Shown: piece after piece, positions 39,395 through 47,846 of the stretch | Numbering within the stretch: position 1 is the stretch's first letter | Layout of the letters: each line of letters starts with the position of its first letter | Source of the DNA: Aureispira sp963837355 | GTDB lineage: Bacteria; Bacteroidota; Bacteroidia; Chitinophagales; Saprospiraceae | Reading direction: 5' to 3' | DNA: 64,000 nucleotides | Assembly (NCBI GenBank): GCA_963837355.1 | Contig: CAWIMY010000003.1 | Location: 620,001 to 684,000, forward strand | Notes under the pieces: generated by a model | What the model was told of the DNA's origin: nothing | The model's input: only the letters and a program-made list of their open reading frames with translations | The model's database searches: none | Translations under genes and position numbers: made by a program

Positions 39395-42300
39395 ATGTCA
39401 GACCAAGAAAATACCACGCAAGAACAGGAAATTAACGGGCAAGAGCAAGAAAGCCGTACCCTGCAAAGCAGTGGAACCAATGCGCAATCGTCTAGCACCC
39501 CGCCCTTTGTGGACAACCGCCCAGAGAATGCGCTCGCCCAACAATTACAAGCGATTGCTAACAACAGTCCGCAAGTGCAATATACTACCCAGATGCAGGA
39601 CATGGCCAACAACAGCCCGCAAGCCCAACAAGGCGCGCAATTGCAGGACATGGCTCAAAACCACGCGCAGCAACAGCAGGCTCCCAAAACGGAACGCTCC
39701 AACGACAGCTCAGGCATTGAACAAGACAGGGCTACCACGCAGAACCAGACGCAGGAGGCCCCTATAAACGACACCGCCCCCGCCCAAAAGCAAGAAGACC
39801 CTAGGCAAATGACCAACCTAGAGGATTTGCGCGCGCTTCAAGATACCAACGGTGATGAAGAAGACAACGATGAGGAAGATATCTTCTTCTCTGTCCATGT
39901 ACAAGGTGTCGTAAGTGGCGACCAGCTCATGAAGCGCTTTGAAAAGCAGATATATGGCAAAGTAGTAGGCTCAAATTGGTACTTGTATGAAGGAACGAAC
40001 AAAGTCGCCATCAATAAAGATCAACAATACGGTACAAAAGGGCAAACGCTGAAGTACACCATGCGCCTGAATGCCGCCGTTTATAGGAAGTACCGTACCC
40101 AAGGTACGGAAGGCGTAGGCGTAGAGCTAGATGAGAACAACAACATTGTAGGCACCAAAGAGCACCATGCAGACTTTGAAAAGCTCGCAGAGCCCCTTAA
40201 AGATGCCTTGCTGGACGAGATCGACCGCCGTTACTTAGCCGTTTCGGGCAAAGTAGATGTGGAAAATGATGCCGACCAAAAGTTATGGGATTTGGTCAAA
40301 GCGGAAGTATTGGCCCAGCGCGCCCAAATCCTCAACCGCTCCGAAAAAGTCAATCAAGTAGTTAAACAAGTAGAAGCGGGTGGGTTTAAGATCACGCCAA
40401 AAGACTACCCCAAAATGATGCGCTTGATCCAGCGTTTAGAAAACATGGACGATACGGCCTTGCAGGAGTATGCCACTAGAACAACAGGAGTGGCTAAGTC
40501 CATCGAGGACATGGAGCAAAGTTTAGACCACTACCTAACGCTAGAGAGTAAGCGAGCGGAGGGCAAAGAAAACCGAACGGAACTGTCTAACCAATTGTTT
40601 GGCACCAACGACATCTACAAAGGTGAGGGCGAGGAAGCCGACCGCTTGGCCAAAGCCAAAGAATTGGGGTTTGATAACCTAGAAGATTATCAAAAACACC
40701 TAAAGGATTACAAAGCCTCTTTTTGGCGAGAGTCCGTCGCAACGGGCATTACGTTAATGCAAAAATACGAGCACAAGCTGCTGGAATACCAACAGCGCTA
40801 CAGCTCTACCAACGACGCGCAAGCACTAGGTACCTCCGTAGAAAACACGCAGGCGGAAGAATTGTACAGCCAAGCGTCTAGTAATCGAATGAGTTCGAGT
40901 TTCGCACTGGTTTCAGGGGGGGAAATGGGGCCTTCGCAAGCACAAATAGAGCGCAGCATGGAACTTCGTGATACGGCCAGCCGACAAGACGCAGCGGCGG
41001 AGGAGTTGGTAAGAGGCTTTGCAGAAGCCCACCCCATCGTCGGCGACGGTAGTTTTGACCACAAAGATTTTGCAGGCACCTCCCCTGATGAAGCCAAGGA
41101 ATTTATCTTGGACTTTATCGCTGATCAATTAGAAAATGTTAAGACGGTTAAGTCCAAAATGCAGTCCGATCCTGACTATGTTTACACCTTGGACAACCTC
41201 ATGGCGCACATGTTCGAGCAGGAAGGATTGACCCAAGGGTCGGTGCAGCAACAACTCATTCAAGACCATATCCAAGGCATCAAAGACTTCGAATTTTGGA
41301 CAAGTATTGGTATTGCTATCGTAGCCATTGGATTGGGCATTCTAAGTTTTGGAACGGGTACCTTAGCAACGGCGGCCTTGGTCGGTGGCGCCGCCCTAAG
41401 TGTCTACGATGTATCGCGCGAGTTTCAGAAATACAGCGAGGAAAGCGCCGCGCATGATGTGGGACTGCTGTCAAAAGATCCTAGTTTTGGCTGGGTGCTG
41501 TTGGCATTGGTTGGGGCTGGATTAGACGTTGCAGCGGCGGCCAAAGCACTCAAGGCATTGAAGGCGCCTGTGGAAAGCTTTAATGCGCTGGCGAAGACCG
41601 ATCCAGAGAAGGCCTTAGCACAGCTCGATAATCAACTCTCGGAGATTGATGAAGTTGACGAAACGATGAAGGCGGCCTTATTGGAGCGAGGAGCGAAGGA
41701 AGCACAGTTGCAGAAGGCCAAAACAAGTGCGGTCAAAGGAACTGCTGCACTACTCCAACTCAACGATACCGATTTATTGATGTGGGCGGTCTACGCTATT
41801 AAGCACGACAAAATCAAGTCCGTAGATGGCTTTTTCCAATGGCTACTGGATCAGAAAATCATCTCTAATATTACTAGAGAGAGTTTAGGAACTGGGCAGA
41901 CAAACGCCTTGCGGCAAACCCTAGAACATGCTAAGGCGAGTATCAGTTTGGTGGATGGGTCGATGATGGGAAATATTATAAGTAAAACAAAAGCGACTCC
42001 CGAGAGATATGTTGAAGTAGGTACGCGATTTACGGACGAAGACATATATGTTATGGCAGGTCATGGAAAATCTCTAAACCTCAGTAACCAACAAATAGAG
42101 GACGCGATTGTAAATGCTTGTCGAAAAAACGTAAATTTTGATCGAGCCGAGGTCTTATCGCGTATGGCCAACAAACTAGAAAAACAACAAGAAAGTGCTA
42201 AAAAAGTATTGACTCGTGCGAACCTTGAGGAATTGGCAAGCAATCCAGAGGCCGTTGAGTTTGTACGTCGATATAACACGGACTACCCTAAAATTGATAT

Positions 42301-42742
42301 AGCTAAAGAGATAGAGGAAGCGGGAGGCTATGCACAATGGCAAAAGCTAGCTGCTGGAAGAATGGATTTTGCAGAACAATTCTTAGCAAAAGTAGGACAA
42401 AAGTTACCAGAAGACTGGTATCGATTTACCCCTGAACACGATATAGCTTTTGCAGAGCAACTACAAAAATTCAGAGGTTCGAATGACTTGTCGTATAATG
42501 CTAAATTTCGTGGTGGAGAAGGCCAATTATTCCAGTCGACTGGCAGCAACGATACCGTCCTTAAACGTTGGTTTGGCTCTAGGGTAACCGATATGCCAGA
42601 ATCTGTTCGTTTGTTGGAAGGGGCGAAAACAACAGTAGATGCCATTCCTGGGTTGAATAAACTTATTGATGTAGTACCTGTTGGACAAAAAGGAGAAGAT
42701 TGGATTCTTAGAGGATTTGATCCTCGACTCTACTTCACTTAA
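39395..42742 (+). CDS. eCIS-cargo-like polymorphic toxin candidate
   Basis: The 1,115-codon frame is missing its true end: one absent T at 42739-42740 would extend it to a stop at 42915 (about 1,173 residues). The N-terminus is acidic and Gln-rich with PPFVDNRPENALAQQLQ and two NSPQ-x-Q units (about 57-76), a style I associate with cargo of extracellular contractile injection systems in Bacteroidota. A long helical region follows. Two hydrophobic segments lie near 634-720 (FWTSIGIAIVAIGLGILSFG and later WVLLALVGAGLD). The C-terminal ~135 residues look like a separate toxin domain. No DUF4157 domain and no eCIS structural gene are seen in the window. It heads the array of six paralogues. Confidence 0.75.
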   Translation: MSDQENTTQEQEINGQEQESRTLQSSGTNAQSSSTPPFVDNRPENALAQQLQAIANNSPQVQYTTQMQDMANNSPQAQQGAQLQDMAQNHAQQQQAPKTERSNDSSGIEQDRATTQNQTQEAPINDTAPAQKQEDPRQMTNLEDLRALQDTNGDEEDNDEEDIFFSVHVQGVVSGDQLMKRFEKQIYGKVVGSNWYLYEGTNKVAINKDQQYGTKGQTLKYTMRLNAAVYRKYRTQGTEGVGVELDENNNIVGTKEHHADFEKLAEPLKDALLDEIDRRYLAVSGKVDVENDADQKLWDLVKAEVLAQRAQILNRSEKVNQVVKQVEAGGFKITPKDYPKMMRLIQRLENMDDTALQEYATRTTGVAKSIEDMEQSLDHYLTLESKRAEGKENRTELSNQLFGTNDIYKGEGEEADRLAKAKELGFDNLEDYQKHLKDYKASFWRESVATGITLMQKYEHKLLEYQQRYSSTNDAQALGTSVENTQAEELYSQASSNRMSSSFALVSGGEMGPSQAQIERSMELRDTASRQDAAAEELVRGFAEAHPIVGDGSFDHKDFAGTSPDEAKEFILDFIADQLENVKTVKSKMQSDPDYVYTLDNLMAHMFEQEGLTQGSVQQQLIQDHIQGIKDFEFWTSIGIAIVAIGLGILSFGTGTLATAALVGGAALSVYDVSREFQKYSEESAAHDVGLLSKDPSFGWVLLALVGAGLDVAAAAKALKALKAPVESFNALAKTDPEKALAQLDNQLSEIDEVDETMKAALLERGAKEAQLQKAKTSAVKGTAALLQLNDTDLLMWAVYAIKHDKIKSVDGFFQWLLDQKIISNITRESLGTGQTNALRQTLEHAKASISLVDGSMMGNIISKTKATPERYVEVGTRFTDEDIYVMAGHGKSLNLSNQQIEDAIVNACRKNVNFDRAEVLSRMANKLEKQQESAKKVLTRANLEELASNPEAVEFVRRYNTDYPKIDIAKEIEEAGGYAQWQKLAAGRMDFAEQFLAKVGQKLPEDWYRFTPEHDIAFAEQLQKFRGSNDLSYNAKFRGGEGQLFQSTGSNDTVLKRWFGSRVTDMPESVRLLEGAKTTVDAIPGLNKLIDVVPVGQKGEDWILRGFDPRLYFT

Positions 42743-42915
42743 AGAAGCACTTAGGAGATCCTGTTGTTGATGCTGCAAAGCAAAAAGCAATAGAACTACT
42801 TTCTGGTCAAAAAGGAGAAATAGCTTCTTCCATACATACGAAGCTGGTCAAAAATTCAGCGAATATACATTGGTCTGCCTCCGAGGGAAAATTACTAATA
42901 ATAGACATGCAATAA
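42743..42915 (+). other. Displaced C-terminal end of the toxin
   Basis: Read in the shifted frame this stretch encodes LKKHLGDPVVDAAKQKAIEL, then LSGQKGEIASSIHTKLVK and NSANIHWSASEGKLLIIDMQ, ending in TAA at 42913-42915. It continues the toxin directly after LRGFDPRLYFT. It stops three bases before the first array gene, so toxin and array are contiguous. Confidence 0.75.
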
Positions 42916-42918
42916 AAA

Positions 42919-43473
42919 ATGAAATCATTTCAAGAAATTAAAGAAGAGCTAGGATTAATACGATTTTTAGGGAGTGAATTTGGAACGATGTATTTCAAAC
43001 CTAGTTCTATTCCCGAGGAAGAAGTAGTCATTAGGCATTTGGATCAAGCTCTAACCGTAGAGTTACTCCCAGTGTATACGAACTTGTACCACGCGATAGA
43101 AAAATGGATCGAGGATCATTTAGTAATAAGCATGTATGCGGTATTACCTTCCATAGAGGTCGGTCCAGATTACATTATAAGGCCTTTTTACAGTTATTAT
43201 GTCTCCCTGAGAAATTACCTTTACAACCAAGAGGAAGAAGGCTATATAGACCCACCTGACCTTTACGAGGAGATGCTAGAAGAAATAGGCGACCTACTCC
43301 ATCAACCTATGGAAGGGAAAGACCAAGTGATTCAGCGAATTCTTCGAAAAAGTTTATTAGAACCTACTGGTAAAACTTTTTATGAAGGTAAAAGAGCCAT
43401 GTTTATTATCATTGAACCCAAAGTCTCTTTAGAAGACTTGGAGGAGTGGAAGCAGCTTTGTGAGCAAGAATAA
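42919..43473 (+). CDS. Array gene 1, putative immunity protein
   Basis: A 184-residue acidic protein (many Glu, few Lys) starting MKSFQEIKEELGL, with no signal peptide or membrane helix. The N-terminal ~45 residues vary between copies (here IRFLGSEFGTMYFKPSSIPEEEVV), while EVGPDYIIRPFYSYYVSLRN and PPDLYEEMLEEIGDLLHQ are almost fixed. The family is not recognised. It starts three bases after the restored toxin stop, the classic position of an immunity gene. That role is inferred from position. Confidence 0.7.
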   Translation: MKSFQEIKEELGLIRFLGSEFGTMYFKPSSIPEEEVVIRHLDQALTVELLPVYTNLYHAIEKWIEDHLVISMYAVLPSIEVGPDYIIRPFYSYYVSLRNYLYNQEEEGYIDPPDLYEEMLEEIGDLLHQPMEGKDQVIQRILRKSLLEPTGKTFYEGKRAMFIIIEPKVSLEDLEEWKQLCEQE

Positions 43474-43509
43474 ACCCATTTTGATGGTATAGCGCAATAA
43501 TAGGAGGCA
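43474..43509 (+). promoter_or_regulatory. Invariant 36-nt spacer with strong Shine-Dalgarno
   Basis: Each array gene is preceded by almost the same 36 nt, ending AATAATAGGAGGCA before ATG. The AGGAGG is unusual for Bacteroidota, whose genes seldom use Shine-Dalgarno pairing. It implies each copy is translated from its own strong site within one transcript. The same spacer recurs before copies 3, 4 and 5, and with one or two changes before copy 6. Confidence 0.85.
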
Positions 43510-44069
43510 ATGAAATCATTTCAAGAAATTAAAGAAGAGCTAGGATTAAAACGATTTTTGTGGAGTGAATTTGGAACGATGTATTTTAAATCTAGTCCTA
43601 TTCCCGAGGAAGAAAGAGTCGTCAGGCATTTGGATCAAGCTCTAACCGTAGAGTTACTCCCAGTGTATACGAACTTATACCACGCGATAGAAAAGTGGAT
43701 CGAGGATCATTTAGTAATGAGTATGTATGCGGTAGTTACCTTCCAATAGAGGTCGGTCCAGATTACATTATAAGGCCTTTTTACAGTTATTATGTCTCCC
43801 TAAGAAATTACCTTTATGACCAAGAGGAGGAAGGCTATATAGAACCACCTGACCTTTACGAGGAGATGCTAGAAGAAATAGCCGCAGACCTATTTCACCA
43901 ACCTATGGAAGGGAAAGACCAAGTGATTCAGCGAATTCTTCGAAAAAGTTTGTTAGAACCTACTGGTAAAACCATTTATGAAAACAAAAGATTGATTTTT
44001 ATTATCATTGAACCCAAAGTCTCTTTAGAAGACTTGGAGGAGTGGAAGCAGCTTTGTGAGCAAGAATAA
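43510..44069 (+). pseudogene. Array gene 2, frameshifted copy
   Basis: Aligned to copy 1 it has two single-base insertions about 12 nt apart (near 43735-43757) giving a net shift, so the frame breaks at VVTFQ and resumes as SYLPIEVGPDY. It also carries one extra codon (EEIAADLFHQ against EEIGDLLHQ). N-terminal variant: KRFLWSEFGTMYFKSSPIPEEE. Otherwise near-identical to its neighbours. The double insertion could be real or an assembly artefact in a repeated region. Confidence 0.85.
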
Positions 44070-44105
44070 ACCCATTTTGATGGTATAGCGCAATAATAGG
44101 AGGCA

Positions 44106-44660
44106 ATGAAATCATTTCAAGAAATTAAAGACGAGCTAGGATTAGAGCGATTTACGTGGAGTGAATTTGGAACGATGTATTTTAAATCCAGTTCTATTCC
44201 CGAGGAAAAAAGAGTCGTCAGGCATTTGGATCAAGCTCTAACCGTAGAGTTGCTCCCAGTGTATACAAACTTATACCACGCGATAGAAAAATGGATCGAG
44301 GATCATTTAGTAATAAGCATGTATGCGGTATTACCTTCCATAGAGGTCGGTCCAGATTACATTATAAGGCCTTTTTACAGTTATTATGTCTCCCTGAGAA
44401 ATTACCTTTATGACCAAGAGGAGGAAGGCTATATAGAACCACCTGACCTTTACGAGGAGATGCTAGAAGAAATAGGCGACCTACTCCACCAACCTATGGA
44501 AGGGAAAGACCAAGTGATTCAGCGCATTCTTCGAAAAAGTTTATTGGAACCTACTGGCAAAACTATTTACGATAGTAAAAGAGCCATGTTTATTATCATT
44601 GAACCCAAAGTCTCTTTGGAAGACTTGGAGGAGTGGAAGCAGCTTTGTGAGCAAGAATAA
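44106..44660 (+). CDS. Array gene 3, putative immunity protein
   Basis: A 184-residue intact copy starting MKSFQEIKDELGL, with the N-terminal variant ERFTWSEFGTMYFKSSSIPEEKRVV. The mid and C-terminal parts match copy 1 almost exactly (EVGPDYIIRPFYSYYVSLRN, KVSLEDLEEWKQLCEQE). Preceded by the invariant spacer and Shine-Dalgarno. Confidence 0.7.
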   Translation: MKSFQEIKDELGLERFTWSEFGTMYFKSSSIPEEKRVVRHLDQALTVELLPVYTNLYHAIEKWIEDHLVISMYAVLPSIEVGPDYIIRPFYSYYVSLRNYLYDQEEEGYIEPPDLYEEMLEEIGDLLHQPMEGKDQVIQRILRKSLLEPTGKTIYDSKRAMFIIIEPKVSLEDLEEWKQLCEQE

Positions 44661-44696
44661 ACCCATTTTGATGGTATAGCGCAATAATAGGAGGCA

Positions 44697-45251
44697 ATGA
44701 AATCATTTCAAGAAATTAAAGAAGAGCTAGGATTAAAACGATTTTTATGGAGTAAATTTGGAACGATGTATTTCAAATCTAGTCTTATTCCTGAGGAAAA
44801 GATACTTGTTAGGCATTTGGATGAAGCTTTAACCGTAGAGTTGCTCCCAGTATATACGAACTTGTACCACGCGATAGAAAAATGGATCGAGGATCATTTA
44901 GAAATAAGTATGTATGCCCTATTACCTTCAATAGAAGTTGGCCTAGATTATATTATGAGACCTTTTTATAGCTACCATGTCTCCTTGGAAAACTTCCTCT
45001 ACAACGAGGAGGAAGAAGGCTATATAGAACCACCTGACCTTTATGAGGAAATGCTAGAAGAAATAGGCGACCTACTCCACCAACCTATGGAAGGGAAAGA
45101 CCAAGTGATTCAGCGCATTCTTCGAAAAAGTTTGTTGGAACCTACTGGTAAAACAAAATACGAGAGCAAAAGAGCCATGTTTATTATCATTGAACCCAAA
45201 GTCTCTTTGGAAGACTTGGAGGAGTGGAAGCAGCTTTGTGAGCAAGAATAA
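44697..45251 (+). CDS. Array gene 4, putative immunity protein
   Basis: A 184-residue intact copy and the most divergent of the interior ones. N-terminal variant: KRFLWSKFGTMYFKSSLIPEEKILV. Mid-region changes are SMYALLPSIEVGLDYIMRPFYSYHVSLENFLYNE. The C-terminal 60 residues are again near-identical. The mosaic of shared and private segments suggests recombination between copies. Confidence 0.7.
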   Translation: MKSFQEIKEELGLKRFLWSKFGTMYFKSSLIPEEKILVRHLDEALTVELLPVYTNLYHAIEKWIEDHLEISMYALLPSIEVGLDYIMRPFYSYHVSLENFLYNEEEEGYIEPPDLYEEMLEEIGDLLHQPMEGKDQVIQRILRKSLLEPTGKTKYESKRAMFIIIEPKVSLEDLEEWKQLCEQE

Positions 45252-45287
45252 ACCCATTTTGATGGTATAGCGCAATAATAGGAGGCA

Positions 45288-45843
45288 ATGAAATCATTTC
45301 AAGAAATTAAAGACGAGCTAGGATTAAAACGATTTTTGTGGAGTGAATTTGGAACGATGTATTTCAAATCTAGTCCTATTCCCGAGGAAAAGAAGAGTCG
45401 TTAGGCATTTGGATGAAGCTTTAACCGTAGAGTTGCTCCCAGTATATACGAACTTATACCACGCGATAGAAAAATGGATTCAGGATCATTTAGTAATAAG
45501 CATGTATGCGGTATTACCTTCCATAGAGGTCGGTCCAGATTACATTATAAGGCCTTTTTACAGTTACTATGTCTCCCTAAGAAACTACCTTTATGACCAA
45601 GAGGAAGAAGGCTATATAGAACCACCTGACCTTTATGAGGAGATGCTAGAAGAAATAGGCGACCTACTCCATCAACCTATGGAAGGGAAAGACCAAGTGA
45701 TTCAGCGCATTCTTCGAAAAAGTTTGTTAGAACCTACTGGTAAAACAATATACAATAGCAAAAGAGCCATGTTTATTATCATTGAACCCAAAGTCTCTTT
45801 GGAAGACTTGGAGGAGTGGAAGCAGCTTTGTGAGCAAGAATAA
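45288..45843 (+). pseudogene. Array gene 5, frameshifted copy
   Basis: It starts at the expected ATG (45288) with MKSFQEIKDELGLKRFLW, then shifts frame at about 45391-45400 (PEEKKSR, then stop), where one base is inserted relative to copy 3. Downstream sequence stays intact in the other frame through WKQLCEQE. As with copy 2 this may be decay or a sequencing error. Confidence 0.85.
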
Positions 45844-45879
45844 ACCCATTTTGATGGTATAGTGCAATAATAGGAGGAA

Positions 45880-46446
45880 ATGAAATCATTTCAAGAAATT
45901 AAAGAAGAGCTAGGATTAATACGATTTTTAGGGAGTAAGTTTGGAACGATGTATTTCAAATCTAGTCTTATTCCTGAGGAAAAGATACTTGTTAGGCATT
46001 TAGATGAAGCTTTAACCCCAGAGTTACTCCCAGTGTATACGAACTTGTACCACGCGATAGAAAAATGGATCGAGGATCATTTAGTAATAAGCATGTATGC
46101 GGTATTACCTTCCATAGAGGTCGGTCCAGATTACATTATAAGGCCTTTTTACAGTTATTATGTCTCCTTGGAAAACTACCTTTACAACCAAGAGGAAGAA
46201 GACTATATAGACCCACCTGACCTTTACGAGGAGATGCTAGAAGAAATAGGCGACCTACTCCATCAACCTATGGAAGGGAAAGACCAAGTGATTCAGCGAA
46301 TTCTTCGAAAAAGTTTGTTGGAACCTACTGGTAAAACAAAATACGAGAGCAAAAGAGCCATGTTTATTATCATTGAACCCAAAGTCTCTTTGGAAGACTT
46401 GGAGGAGTGGAAGGAAGAAATTAATAAAATAGAAAGACATTACTAA
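45880..46446 (+). CDS. Array gene 6, putative immunity protein, variant C-terminus
   Basis: A 188-residue intact copy with N-terminal variant IRFLGSKFGTMYFKSSLIPEEKILV and LDEALTPELL. The C-terminal ending EEWKEEINKIERHY replaces the WKQLCEQE of the other copies, so the repeat boundary lies near codon 174. Its stop overlaps the ATG of the following small gene (TAATG), so the two are coupled. Confidence 0.7.
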   Translation: MKSFQEIKEELGLIRFLGSKFGTMYFKSSLIPEEKILVRHLDEALTPELLPVYTNLYHAIEKWIEDHLVISMYAVLPSIEVGPDYIIRPFYSYYVSLENYLYNQEEEDYIDPPDLYEEMLEEIGDLLHQPMEGKDQVIQRILRKSLLEPTGKTKYESKRAMFIIIEPKVSLEDLEEWKEEINKIERHY

Positions 46447-46698
46447 TGCCCGATAAAAAAAAGGAGCAAGAAGGTCTAAAAGTCCCGCTCTATTGCATTG
46501 TTGGACAACGACCAGTCAAATCTATTAAAGGCGCAAACGGAGGAGTAGGAATTTATGCCTTATAACTGGGAAACTAAAAATTTTGACATCCATCCAGAAT
46601 ACCTCAGTCGAATCTACTTCGGTTCCCAAGATGACGTAGAAATAGTCAGCAAGGGAGCGTTCGATAAGTATGTTGAAACTCTGAAAAATAAAAAGTAG
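46446..46698 (+). pseudogene. Small post-array protein, one frameshift
   Basis: Two short frames join into ~83 residues: MPDKKKEQEGLKVPLYCIVG, then a middle with VKSIKGANGGVGIYA, then YNWETKNFDIHPEYLSRIYF and DDVEIVSKGAFDKYVETLKNKK. One extra T at 46560-46561 breaks it. I recognise no family by name. It starts within the stop of array gene 6 (TAATG), so it is part of the same operon and could be a further immunity or accessory protein. Confidence 0.55.
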
Positions 46699-46977
46699 AA
46701 GAATGTAATTATTTGCCCTTGTACCTGTATTGAGCCACTTGGACAGCTGAGTTCGCCTACCAAAAAGACAGCTTTCACCTGCTTTCTAAATGGCCTGTCC
46801 TTCCGCTGGAGGATTAATTTCCAACTATTGGTCTCTTCAAAACGAACAACAGCCCGTTGTTTGTCTAAAACCCTCCATCTACTTGTCAAAAACTGTCAAA
46901 TCCTCTACTAGCGCTTATTTTAAGACTTTTTGTGTCCCCACTCACAACATCAATGGTCAAATAAACCAGCAAGAAAA

Positions 46978-47319
46978 ATGAAAATAGGGGAATTATCTAA
47001 GCAAACGGGCGTTTCTAGATATACGATTCGCTTTTACGAAGGCAAGGGACTGTTGACCGAGGTGAGCCGCCCTTTTGAGTGGAACAACTACAAAGATTAC
47101 GGCAAGCGTAACCTCAAAAGGATTCAGATTATCAAGTACTTGCAGCGGTTTTCGTTTACGCTAAAAGAAATTAAGGAACTTTTAGACCAAAAAGATGCGA
47201 GTCCTGATGGTTGTATTGACAAGAGTCAAGCATTTAAGGAAAAATTGTTTCTAATTGAACAGAACATCCAAGAGCTACAAGATACGCGAGATGCGCTGAT
47301 AGCTGTTATCAATGAGTAG
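46978..47319 (+). CDS. MerR-family transcriptional regulator
   Basis: A 113-residue regulator. The N-terminal HTH KIGELSKQTGVSRYTIRFYEGKGLL is textbook MerR. A YLQRFSFTLKEIKELLDQKD helix and a dimerisation coiled coil follow. It lacks the Cys pattern of metal sensors except one Cys (DGCIDKS). The target is unknown; the gene follows a 280-bp gap after the toxin operon. ATG at 46978 removes a non-homologous upstream extension. Confidence 0.9.
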   Translation: MKIGELSKQTGVSRYTIRFYEGKGLLTEVSRPFEWNNYKDYGKRNLKRIQIIKYLQRFSFTLKEIKELLDQKDASPDGCIDKSQAFKEKLFLIEQNIQELQDTRDALIAVINE

Positions 47320-47413
47320 TATTATCAATTTAAAAAATTTAATTTTTATGATTTTTTATTTATATTTGCTGCGCTTCAATCCTGAAGTTAGTATCGTTCA
47401 AAAAACAAGCGTA

Positions 47414-47773
47414 ATGAATATTAAAAAAATTTCCCTAGCCATTGGCCTATTGGCATTGCTTTCTTCTTGCCAAACTACCACTTACATGGGATACATTGGC
47501 CAAGGAGTCACCACCCAAGTGGAGTTATCGGAAGCTAATTTTACTGTTTTGGGCAGCTTTACAGGCCTTGCCACCACCCCTATCGCTGTCATGGGAATTA
47601 AAAACAAGATGGGGGTTATTGCCGCCGCAAAAGAAGATTTGATTGAAAACGCCAAAAAGGCAGGCGTAGAATTGACAGGTGCGCGGACAATGATTAATAT
47701 CACCACGGATCTCGTACAAAATAGCAACCGTGTTACTTGTAGTATGTCTGCTGAAATTATCGAATTTCAATAA
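47414..47773 (+). CDS. Small lipoprotein, DUF6567-like
   Basis: A 119-residue lipoprotein starting MNIKKISLAIGLLALLSSC, with the lipidated Cys at residue 19. The mature part (GVTTQVELSEANFTVLGSFTGLA ... AKKAGVELTGARTMINITTD) matches small Bacteroidota lipoproteins of the DUF6567 kind, as I recall the family; function unknown. An upstream start at 47312 overlaps the MerR gene but would bury the signal, so 47414 is preferred. Confidence 0.8.
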   Translation: MNIKKISLAIGLLALLSSCQTTTYMGYIGQGVTTQVELSEANFTVLGSFTGLATTPIAVMGIKNKMGVIAAAKEDLIENAKKAGVELTGARTMINITTDLVQNSNRVTCSMSAEIIEFQ

Positions 47774-47788
47774 AAAAATAGTCCAGTA

Positions 47789-47819
47789 GCACCTGAATAA
47801 ACTAACTCTATTCAGGTGC
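47789..47819 (+). terminator. Hairpin after the lipoprotein gene
   Basis: The arms GCACCTGAATA (47789-47799) and TATTCAGGTGC (47809-47819) form a perfect 11-bp stem with a 9-nt loop. The following T content is modest (GCTGTTTGCTTTT), so it is a weak terminator or a processing hairpin. Confidence 0.55.
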
Positions 47820-47846
47820 GCTGTTTGCTTTTCTAATAAATTAGTG

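Larger units (their letters stand above)
42919..46446 (+). repeat. Six-copy tandem gene array with invariant spacer
   Basis: Copies start at 42919, 43510, 44106, 44697, 45288 and 45880, with periods of 591, 596, 591, 591 and 592 bp. The unit is a 555-bp gene plus a 36-nt spacer. Each spacer contains AGGAGG just before the ATG. The copies are near-identical over most of their length, with variation clustered in the first ~50 codons and in a few mid positions. Copies 2 and 5 are frameshifted. Copy 6 has a different last ~10 codons and a slightly different spacer. Confidence 0.97.

Noticed and set aside
42919..46446. 36-nt identical spacers resembling CRISPR repeats
   Set aside because: They are separated by 555-bp near-identical coding units, not by short unique spacers, and contain ribosome-binding sites.
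46614..46889. A 91-codon minus-strand frame after the array
   Set aside because: It runs antisense to the small coupled gene and has no recognised domain.
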